From assembly GCA_902728285.1 (NCBI GenBank), contig CACVBU010000185.1:290212-354211 (forward strand): a stretch of DNA of 64,000 bases. Direction: 5' to 3'. The DNA is from Clytia hemisphaerica. Lineage: Eukaryota > Cnidaria > Hydrozoa > Leptothecata > Clytiidae. Under the pieces are notes generated by a model. It worked only from the letters and a program-made list of their open reading frames with translations, was not told the origin of the DNA and searched no databases. A program made the translations under genes and the position numbers. This document shows, piece after piece, positions 10,601 through 22,600 of the stretch. The first letter of the stretch is position 1; each line of letters begins with the position of its first letter.

Positions 10601-13600
10601 ATGTGGTTGAAGTCAAGGTGATCGTAAATCGAAAAGATCACTTCAAAAATAATTTTAGTATATTCGTAATAAAATTAGTGATTTGTATCATTTTTTGAAT
10701 CTTTTTTAAGAATTTAAATTTTAAGAGTTTTTTTTTAATTTGAAGAAAGTTTCCTAAGTTCAATTATTTTTGTATTCGGTCAAAAGTTTTCTCAATTCAT
10801 AAAGTCAATCGTTTGATGGTATCAATTTGTGTAAAAAAATGTCATGTTGCAAAAATCAGCACTTTTGAGAAAAATGGTCCCGAGAAGACAAAAAAGGTGG
10901 TGTCAAAATGATCCCAAAGTTTTTAGTACATGTATTCTATACCGCTTTTTATGGGTAAGTATATTCATCTGGTGGCTGCCGGCGGAGCCGGGAGTGAGGG
11001 AGTCTATCCCCTTTTCTATTTGCGCTAGACCTGGGAGATCGAATGCTGAGGTGGAGCGCCACACCTACTCTCAGCTCCCAGTAACTTACCGCCTAGATCA
11101 GATTACCCAATTTAAGCTACTCATCCGCTGAGTTGGCGGTGACCGGGGATCGAACCCACAAACCTTAGATTGTAAGGCGAATGCTCTACCGACTGAGCTA
11201 CCCACTCTTATGGGCAAAGCCTGTGTCTGACATTTTAGCACCGACTAACCCCCCCCCCACGCCCATGATAATACACCCAATTACAATACAACAAGTAATG
11301 ATACAAATAATTACCCTTGTTTCACCCGAGAATGCTTTCCGTACTGCAGCTAACATACCAGAGTTCACTGGAAAAATAAAAGAAATTAAGCAAAATGGGC
11401 TTTTCCAGAAAAAATTTTGCCCCCAGATGAGGATATGATTTTTCTAAGTATCGAAACTGGATATCCTACTTTATTAGTAAAAAACCCTGGATATCCACTC
11501 TTAGAAATATGCTCAACCCCCTGGATATCCTCTCTTGAAAAGATGGTTACCCCTGGATATCGTATTTTTTACTTAAAAAGACACTTTACCCCCTGGATAT
11601 CCACTTTTGAACAAAAATCGTTAACCCCCTGGATATCCGATATACTTAACAGGGGGGCACGGAATTTTTCTGGAAAAGCCCAATAAAATACAACAAATTG
11701 ATTGGGTTATATTTTACAGACGGGTCATATGATGCCAAATGACTGAGCCAATAAAGACAACAATTCTCGCAAAAATTCGACCCTGATCAATCAAAAGTTA
11801 ATGTCCTTTCATGCAGTTTAGAGTTCATGGGTTAACATAGTTTTTCTAATTTAACGCGTGGCAAAAGTACTTTGATGATTATAATTACTAGTTTTGAAAT
11901 TGTTTTTTTGCTGTTGTTTCTCTAACAAAGACATTCTACTATCCTGCTTAGCTTCAAATTACAAACGTTTTGATGAGTATTCGAGTCATTAAAAAAATTA
12001 GGAGAAGAAGGGTTACTTAGACTATACAATCATAGTGGGCACCCCCCCTTTAAAAAGGGGGGGTTTGAGAATTTTACTAAAGGGCTACATACACTACACA
12101 ATATATTGTCGGGCAATATATTGATGATATATTGCTGAATGTCGACAATATATTGAAAAGGTGTCCGCAATATATTGTCAGCTCGATTTGCAATATTCCA
12201 ACAATAAAGGGGGATTGTTTACAGAAAGAAAATTCCTTTTTATAATAGAGTACCTGTTGTTTACTTCGTACATTACGGTCCGCAAACCATATTGTCGAAT
12301 ATTGTTCGTCAATATATTGTGTAGTCTAAGTAGCCCTTAAATTTAAAAGAAGGGGGGGCTTGTGAAAATTTCAAATAAAAGGGGTGGCTTGGACAAAAAG
12401 AGGGGGGTTGGAAGATTTGGCAATTTGCAAAAGAGTGTTTTCCATTCATTTTTAAATTTCTCAACAAAAAGTTATTTCTGCCATCAGATTCATATTATTG
12501 TATTCTTCATTTTAATAACCTTGGAATATAGTTAGAGATTGTAAGAGTTTGTGCGTAAAAGGTCGAAAAAAAGAGGGGGGTTGAACTTAAACCTGGGAAA
12601 AAGAGGGGGGGTTGAATAAAAAGAGGGGGGTTGAGGAATTTTCATTTTTAAGAGGGGGGTTGAGCTAAAAGAGGGGGTGCCATTTTTAAGGGGGGGCTTG
12701 ATACCCCTCTGCCCACTATGACAATATTTCGGTGAACAATATTGGACAAGTTTGTGGACTGTAATGTGCGAAGTAAACAGCAGGCGCTTTATCATGAAAA
12801 AGAACTTTCTTTGGGTGTGTAAAATAAAAAAATAACCCCTCCTAAGAGAATAAATTTGAAAATTCGGAGCCCCCCCCCCCCCCCACTTGGGTAATTATTT
12901 TTCAAAAAGAAACAATTTTGAAATGTTTGTACATAGTTCTACGTAGACTCCCCCCTAAGATAGGTAGAGACCCCCCCCCTCAACTGGCAACCCCACGCTT
13001 AGAAAAATTCAAACTTTTAACACCCTCCCCCCTTCTCTAGTCTAGGCTTTATCAAAATCCAAGACCCCCTCTAAAATTCAGGGGACGTAGAAAATATGAT
13101 TGGGTAGTGTATGTAGCCCTTTAGACGTGAAGAAAGCATCAAGAATAAAAAGGACCTTACCACTGACCTTTATATACCCTGGACCAAGCTTTTTTCACCA
13201 TCTTTGATCAGACTTTTTTAAATTGGTACCCGCAAAAAAGTCATTGCAGTGTTAAAAATTAACGTCTAACGCCGCTACATCATCAATAGTATTCGAGGAA
13301 ACTTAGATCTAGCGCTCTCGATGCATTTACACCGCTTGTGTAGTTCTATCACTAGGCTAGGGTACCACTTTCAAAAAGACTCCGATCAAAGATTTTGCTT
13401 AGCCAGAATTGAAAAACTTGGTCCAGGGTATAAAAAGGTCAGTGGTCCTTACTCTTTGGTAAGCCTTCGGCTTTATAAATGGAGATAACAAGTCGGTTCC
13501 TCTCACGCTCTGGTGGTAGACCATCTGGTAACAAAGGATTGCTATGAAATAAATGAAGGGAAATTGGTATTAGTTACAGCAGTCCTTTTATCTGCGACAG

Positions 13601-16600
13601 GGCCTATTTTTTCAGAGGAGAGCCGATTCCAATTTCCTAAAACTAAAGTCAATTTGCTTGAATTGTGTTCTCTTTTTTGCTACTATGTGGAAACCACCCT
13701 TAAGGGAATTAGTCTAATTACGCTGACATGGTTTCCATTTGGTAGCAAGAAAAAGTACACACTCGACTTTGACTTTAGTAGTTGTCTTTTTAATGAACTA
13801 AACCAAGTATTAAATTACACTAGGTTCATTCACATAAAAAGTTCAAGTCAACCTGCTACAGAAATCCGAAAAAACTGTCTGACTCGAAATAACGATTTCA
13901 AAAATTACAGAATGTTCGATCAGGGTTGCTTCAGCTTTGTCAGTGATGGTTTTTGGGTCGGACAAGGAGCAATTTAGGTCGGCTACTGTTGTCTCACGAA
14001 TAGACGTCCCCCCTCCCCGCTAATTGTTAAGAGAAAAAAATCCATCTCCTCCCGCTCTTATTAAGACCCCCCCCCCCCCGCTAATTAAATTCGAATAATT
14101 CAATATTTTATTACAGTGTGGATAGACCTTAAACTTGTTGAAATTTTCCTTTTTGTTAGTATTGGTTCTTATTTTACGTGTTCATTTGTTAAAGTTTCTT
14201 TTTTGTTGTTGAAATTGATATCAGTTAAAAAAAATTCTATCTTCAAATTACCCCCCCCCTCTTATTAGATTAGAATTTAGAAGATTTTCCTACTTCCCGC
14301 TTATTCTGACCCCCCCCCCCGTCTATTCGGGAGACAAGAGTACTGTACGAGGCCCAGGAGAAGACATTCTTAGAGAATTTTCATCGGAGTAGATACCTAC
14401 CTATCAATATCATCATCATCTAGAGCAGGAGCTTCCTATAAAACGTGAGAAACATGAGAACATGAGAGAAAAAAAGCTCCAAAAAATACTTTAAAAGTGA
14501 TTCAATAATGGCCAACGAATCATATCTTTAAAATAAAATAGACTTGGTCACCTTCTTCACTATTTTTGATAATAATTGATCAGAGAGTTCTATTCAAATT
14601 TTAATTTTCACCTAATTTAAAGTAAAAAGAGTTATCGGCGATCCAAAAAATATCTGCAATCTGATTGGTTAAAAACAGTACAATATATCTTGTATTTTAC
14701 ATGTATAAAATATAGATTGACGAAAACATGTTGTTGCATTGTAGCGGTAGAAGCAATTTAACGTCACTTTGCTACAAAACTGCCCTGAGCTTTTTTTCAA
14801 CACAAAATAAAGTGCATTTTTTGGGTCACTGATAAAGCAGTTATCAGATTTTTGCTCATACAATATATAAATAATTCACTCGTTCCGGAATTTCCGTATA
14901 TTTTCCTCGTCTAAAGGCTCGGAAAATATTGTACGGAAAAATCTCTGAACTCGTAAAATATTTCTGATATTCTACTCGCAACTTTCCGATAGCAACTTTC
15001 CGATACCGGTCTAACCGATAAGTTGGTCTAATATCGACATCTCTCGTCTAATTCCGACACCCTTCTTTAGAGACAGGAATAATATGAGTTTGAATCACTG
15101 ATTAAAAAAGGATTATTCCTCGCTAACCACTAAGCAAAGAAAAATAGCCGTTACCTTTTTATCAATTTCAGCTGATAAAAAGGGTGTCGGAATTAGATGA
15201 GGGATGTCGACATTAGACCAAGCTACGATAACTATTACGTATTTTTTATAAAATCTCGACTGTAAAGTTATTATCTTACCTTGACTAAATCACCTTCCGC
15301 AAGGACTGTCAGATCAAGCTTCAGGTAGCCCTATGAGCATAAAATCGATGATTAAATTAATAATCATTAAAATTACCTTTCAGTCCAAAGTTAAGTTTTT
15401 ATAAGTAACCGGAGTTCAAAGATTTTTCTAAGCACTTTTTTTAGTCGTGGTATACACCATGGCTCGGCAGCTCGCATCTGCAGGGTTGCAATGTCTGCTT
15501 GCGCTGTGATTCCTACTCCACCGTGTGTAGGACCCATTCCGATGCATCGGAGGGCATATCTATCATATCTATCTATACTGTTGTCCTTACTGTTAAATTT
15601 TGAATTGATAAATCTCGAGAAAAGCTGGTAACAGACGAACGGACGAACGGACGAACAGACGAACAGACGAACGGACGAACATTTAAAGGACCTCCAAAGT
15701 AGGTCCAACAAAAAAAATTATTTACTTTGATTCCAGCTCCACTTGTTCCAAGAGTTTCGTTCGGATGTGAAAGACACGCATATTTACGAATGAACCTGTG
15801 GTCTGGCTGATGGTAGATGGTTCCAAGGTCAATCTAAATAAATTGGAATATAGGTTTTTCGATTTTGAAAACTGCATTATTCTAAAGAGAATTATTTGAA
15901 AGATAGCGATTTCCTTGAAACTTTTTTAATATAGATAAATGGGGTACACGTTTTTTATAAGAAACAAACTATATAAGAACATAAGGTTTCGATAGCCAAA
16001 ATCAAGAACATGTTAAGAATATTTTAAGGCTTTGCGGACTCTAAAACACCCGATTTCTTAAGAAAATGGACAAAAATACTCAAAATAACATTTTTAGGCT
16101 TAAAACTCAAAAAGTTAAGAACATACAAAGGCTTCAAAAATTTTGGATGTTCTTATAAAAAAAGCGTGTAAAGAGTTTAGTCATCTTCTGTATAAAAATG
16201 AGATTTTGATATATTGCTTTTGAAAGAAAAACAATATTATGAATAAAAAGTAATGCCTCGTTGTAGAAATAAATTCGAGTGGATTAATTTAAGAATTATT
16301 TAAAAGATAGAATTTCCTTGAAATATTTTTATAATATATATAAATGGGGTACAGAGCAACATTTTGATACATTTATTTTGAAAGAAAAACAATATTATTA
16401 TTATGATTAAAAATTAATACTTCGTTAGAGAAATAAATTCCAGTGGATTAATTTGAAAATTATTTAAATGATAAAATTTCCTTTGAAAAATCTTTTTAAT
16501 ATAAATAAATAAATATAATATAAATGGGGTACAGAGCTACATTTTGATACATTTCTCTTGAAAGAAAAACAATATATTATGATTAAAAGTAATACCTCGT

Positions 16601-19600
16601 TGGAGAAATAAATTCGAGTGGATTAAATTGAAAATTATTTAAAAGATAAAGTTTCCCTGAAATATTTTTTAATATATATAAATGGGGTACAGAGCAACAT
16701 TTTGATACATTTCTTTTGAAAGAAATACAATATTGTGATTAAAAGTAATACCTCGTTGGAGGAATAAATTCGAGTGGATTTATTCAAAACTTCAATTTTC
16801 AAAAGATACAGAAAAAATGATTTGAGTTACTTTAGAACATCCAAAAATGTCTTTAAGTTGAAAAACATTTACCTTGAAAGTACCAAGAAGATGACCTTTC
16901 TTGATCAAATTTCGTCCTGAATAAACCTGAAAATGAAAGAAAATCATTGAATAGTGAGAACATACAAAAAACATTTCAAAGTCACATATAAATGAAGATA
17001 CAAAACGTGTATATCCTCGCAGCTGCAATCAAGGTCATAATATTTGAGAAAAAAGAGAAATACACCGGGAAGTTTTTGAACCACAAGCGATTTGTAAGTG
17101 CTCTAAAGTAGGTTGGAAGGGTAGAGTTTTAACTCTGAGTTTTAGGACCTTAGGATCTGAGGATTCAAAAGTTCAAAAATAGTCCAATAATGCTCAAAAT
17201 ATAGCCTGTAAGTCTGCCAACCCCTTCCGAATTGAAATATTCGATTAAATTAAAGAGATAGCCCAAAATCGACTTTCTCGCCGGAACTTTAAATCTTGAA
17301 AAACGTTAAAATAACCAAACTTATCAAAATATTATGACCTTTATTGTGGCACACAACGTTGTTTCAACGTTCATCTAACGTTATATGGACGTTGTGAACG
17401 TTAGATAAACGTTGAAACAACGTTGTGTGCCGGCTGGGCTCGCACCTCAATCTTAGTTATTTCAAATGTAGAAGGACTCGTTAATGCTGTAAATTGCATG
17501 CCTTCAAAAATTCTTATAAGTTGAATAAGTAGTTGAAAGTTGTAGAAGAAGCCCCAGCAGTCCTGAATTTTTTTTGAACTATTGAACTATTTCTTGCAAA
17601 GTTTTTTCCAAATTCTTGAGAACCCATCGAAATTTATTTTTGTAAATTGGAAATATTTCAAGAAATATTTCGAGAAATATAAGGGGAATTTGGCACATTA
17701 TTTGGTTAAAAGAGACAATTCATTCATTCAATTGGGCAAGATCCACATAACTATGCAGTCAAGGAATAGATCTTATCGGAGTTTTTGATTTTTCTAAAAA
17801 AGCGATGCATTGTGGATTGTTTTGGGGGTATTACAATAGAAATCTCTTAGGAATTCCTCGAGAGAATTCTATTGTAATACCCCCGAAACAATCCCACAAT
17901 GCATCGCTTTTTTAGAAAAATCAAAAACTCCGCAAATTGATTCAATTTACTTATCCACGCACTTTTTGTTAATATTCATTTATTCAAGCAACAAAAAATA
18001 CCCTTTCGTGTATTTAAGCAATTCACTAGAAGCCCAATAAAGATTTCATTTTTGTTAATTAGCTTCTTAAAATAACTGCGACTCATAAGAAGGTTATCGT
18101 TTTATTTACTTAATTTCAATACGTACCTCAAATCTCAAAATTTGATCCATAGCCAATTCTCGTTGACAAACCGCATTGAACTCTATTGGCTAAAAATGGC
18201 AATAATAGCACTTAATAGCATCTTTTTCAAACTACAACCAGTAGTTTTTATGTATTAATATGCACTCATTTCATTTTCGGACGCCCCCCATTGTATACAG
18301 AACCCCCGGTTAATTAGTTTTTGAAAAAATTTCGTACCCCCCCCCCTCGCCTTTTATTTAGACCCCCTTCTATTCGGGACCTTAGAGTAGGATAAGCGCT
18401 CTTTTTAAAGGGAATATGAAAATATAAATGACTAACTAAACCTCAATGGTGGAATGGCACCCTTGGTTCGTCACTATTTATCACAATATAAATCTAAACA
18501 CTTTAAACAGAAAATAGTGTAACAAAAACATAATGTCAATATAATATATAAACTATAAACGCCTCTACCCATCTTTTTTTTATAAGCATATGGGAAAATC
18601 GGGTCAAGGTTCTATATGCTTAACAAAATCTCATTTTCGGCCTTAATTTATGCTAATTTATATGTTTGGACTTCGATTTGTTGATTTTCTTTGGGTTCAA
18701 GAAAATTTTGTATTTTTTAAAAAGTCGGAACATTGATTCGGCTCGAAGAATGAAAGTTTTCTTTGAAATTTAGCACCGCAGGTGAAAATCTTTGGTCCAA
18801 GAAAGCTCAAACAGCTTTAAAAGCAACCCTAAAAAGGTTACTCTGTACCAGAGTATATCTCAAGTTTATCGCTATGTAGTACGGAAATGAATTTTGAAAT
18901 TAGCCGTAGATATTGGGTCTGTGTACAGACAATAAAAAGGTCCGCGTTTTAGAAAAGCTGCACCATTTTTTTTGCATTCCAGCTTGGAGGTATGCTTAGT
19001 ATTATGCTTATTTCTTGCCGAACTTATTCAAGTATGCTTATAAACGTTATGCTTATAAAAAATAAGAGTATATTGGAACTATAGAAAAGGATCCAAATTT
19101 GACATCAAACTTGAAGGAAAAGGAATTTGAAGTTGAAGATTTTGACTGGACTATTATTTCCAAAGTTAATTCATAAACTTGAACTGGAAACTCTTTGACA
19201 GCTGAAAATATTCTTAAAAATTAATAGACGGGCGGGGGGTCCTAATAAGGTCCTAATAAGAGTACATGTTTAGGACTTTAAAATCCAAAAACTAGAACTA
19301 TTTTGAAGTCTCGTGTTCACCTGTGTCTTGAAAGTATATTGTTTGAAAGTATTACCTCATCCCAAGAGGGATTATTTGTTTGTTCGCGCGGTTTAGATTT
19401 CTTCTTTTCGTCGAAACAATAAGCATCAACGATAGGATCTAATTGTGTACCAGCCAAATTTCTGCCTTCAATCAATTTGATTTGCACTTTGAATGTTAGC
19501 TCCTCACGTTGTGATTTTAAACGAACTCTAACCTTTGGATGAAGATTGCTAAAAGACAAACAATAAGGTACTTTATGGGCGGGAATCAGTAAGATTCTAG

Positions 19601-22600
19601 CGATTTCATTGGTCAAAAGACATCACGTGGAGGTGGGATAAATACTGTATCTGTCTCCCTCACGATTGAGAAAAAAAGAAGACATTGCATATTGACAAAT
19701 GCAAGTCTCGTCACCAATACGGTTTCTACTGACCCTTTATATCCCGTATTCCTCCTCGAAAAGACCGTGTAACAAATAGTATTTGTATACATGTGAAGAA
19801 ATTCATAAAATTTCTGTCCAGCTATCTTCTTTCAGGAGATTGGCTGAAATGAGTAGGCCTCACAGACGAGAGTCATGGCTCTATGTCCAACTTCACCCAG
19901 TAATGGGTAGTTGTAAAATCATTATACATGTGAAGAAATTCATAGAATTTCTGTCCAGCTATCTTCTTTCAGGAGATTGGCTGAAATGAGTAGGCCTCAC
20001 AGACGAGAGTCATGGCTCTATGTCCAACTTCACCCAGTAATGGGTAGTTGTAAAATCATTATACATGTGAAGAAATTCATAGAATTTCTGCCAAACTATC
20101 TTCTTTCAGAAGATTAAGGGGGTGGCAAAGCAGCATATGCATTTCGTCCTTATTAGGACTCATCAGGATTGCATATTGCAGTTTAGCTAGGCAGATCGAA
20201 TTGATGCTAGGCACACCATAAAACTAATTGTGGTGCAAACTTAAAGAAGACAGAATAGACAGAATAGAAACTCGGCCAACTTTTCTAAAACTTTCCGGGT
20301 CTCTCTCTCTTTATATCCAACTACAATCTTTATATCTTTCTTTGAAATAATGTCTGCAGCATTATTTCTGGTAAAGATGACGGGTGACTCTTAAGTATAG
20401 CAGAGAGTGCTTACTCATGGCCACACCTAACTCTAGGCTCTGTCTTCATCTTGTCATTCTTTTAATTGTTTGTATCTTTGTTGATTGTCTTTTATCTACC
20501 TGTGCCTTCTTCTTTTGTTTTGTATCTATGTACTTTTGTTAAAGTAAATGTTCCATTTATTTCTGTAGAGTATGGTAGTCTAAATAGTTGATCATAGGTT
20601 TCTGTAGAAAGATATTACTTGTGTCTTGTTCCAAAATAGATTTTTTCTTACTTTATTTAGATATATGTGGTAGAAAGTATTGAAAAGGTTTAAAAAGGAA
20701 ATCTCTGATAACTAGTTTTCAAATTCAGAAAGCCTAAAAATGATGGTAGAGCCAACCACCCAAAAGTTAAGGTTTTTATTTTTAGATAAGTGTTCCTGTT
20801 TCATATCAAATTGTTTTTCTTTTCCTCTTTCTGACCAATCTTGCTCCACATCCGTGTCAATTCAATGTGAAAAAGCTTGTAAATTAAAATTGATGAGTAA
20901 GCAAAAATATCTTATTTTTAAAAACAAAACCTTACTATTCACTACATTCATTATTTACTAATTGTTGACATATTTCTTCTTTCTTGATTGAAGAGTTTTA
21001 TAAAAACATGAACAAATTGATGTACATTAAAAATGTTTTGTGCTAATTGGCTCCTCCAGCTAAAAAGTCTGTTCATGGGGGTTAGAGATATGTTTTATTT
21101 ATAATCAATTCCTGGACATTTTGATTTTTTACCTCCTAAACACATGCTTTACCCCTGGAAGAGCATCAACTCAAGTCCCTAGACATTACGACCCGGGGGG
21201 TAGTGGGTTTACCAACTGACGGTATGTGCGGCGAAAAAATCAAGATTTTCGAACAAAAATTTACAATTTTTCCAAGATTTGCTGAAATTTCCACCCATAC
21301 CGTGCATTTATCAAAAGTCCCTTACATTGTATTTCTGATATTTTGAAAAACATACCCTTAACCGCCGCACATACCCGTCGGTCAATTTGCCTGACTGCCC
21401 CCCCCCCCGGCATTAAGATTTTCCCCTAAATAATGCAAATTTAACCCAGGAACATGGAAGTCTTTCACATTATTTTCAAAACCTTTAGACAATGTCTCCC
21501 ACCCATATGTACATTTTTTTTCTGTAAAAACCCAATACTATCAATAGTTTGATATACTTACAATCTTTCTTTTTCTTTTTTAGCTTTCTTTTTCTTTTTA
21601 CCACCTCCACCGCCACCACCGCCCTCTTCATCCAATTCACCAGATTCCAACAACGCCAAACGTTTACTACTGGTCATTGAACCAGCCATTGAACCAAGTT
21701 TCCGTTTCAAACTACTTGTCAAACTGAATTTGGAATTTTTACTTGCTCTTGACTCCAATTCCCAGTCTTCCAAAACACGCATTTTAACTTCAATGGGACG
21801 GAATACTTCAAATGAGTTAACATCTTTATCCCTTGGGAATTCATCAACATATAGCAGTTCTATTGAAATTTCAGACTAAAAGAAAAATATTGTTACATAA
21901 TGCAAAAGTAATAAAGCACAATTAGGAAAAAACAACCTAGTCTGTTTGAGGGTTTCTAAAATGTAAACATATCTTTCCCAGCTGGCACACAACGTTTTTT
22001 CGACGTTTATCTATCTAACGTTCACAACGTCCATATAACGTTAGATGAACGTTGAAACAACGTTGTGTGCCAGCTGGGTTGATAAGCAGAATCTTATCTT
22101 TATATAAATTTAAACATCTTTTCATGCCAAAGCTTTATAGTCACAAGAAGAAATTTTTTATAGAATTTGTAAATTTTCAAACTTAAATATAACTTTAACC
22201 AGCAACAGTTGAAGCTTGCAAAATTTGAGCACGACATTCATGATATTCATGACGTAATCTTTTACACGGAAGAACACAAAATAATCCGGAACTAGTGGCA
22301 AAATTTGCCACTAGTCTTTTGTTATTTTGCCACTAGTTCCGGGTTATCTCGGGTGCTTCCGTATAAAACATTACGTCATGAATATCATGAATTGAATCTA
22401 AATAAGAAAATAAAAAACCAAAAGCTGTTGAATAATATTATACCCTAATAATTGTGTTGTTAACATCAACTAAATAATCTGTGATTGGTACCCAGGGCTC
22501 TTCTTTTAGTTTCTTGCATGATACTTGATAGTGTGCAATCAACCTGCAAAAGAAATTCATTGAAAAATGAAATAGATATGACTAAATAATATAGATATCT

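Larger units (their letters stand above)
12009..13121. mobile_element. AGGGCTAC/ATATTG MITE hosting nested insertions
   Basis: Outer ends GGGTTACTTAGACTATACAA and TAGTGTATGTAGCCCTTT match the termini of the intact copies at 12080-12338 and 22904-23168, here in the orientation of the second. The middle is split by the CATAGTGGGC element at 12031-12720. C-rich sequence at 12870-13060 may be another insertion. Confidence 0.65.

Noticed and set aside
15630..15690. CRISPR-like ACGAACGG short repeats
   Set aside because: A simple tetranucleotide-type tract that is part of a dispersed element tail; no spacers, and the DNA is eukaryotic.
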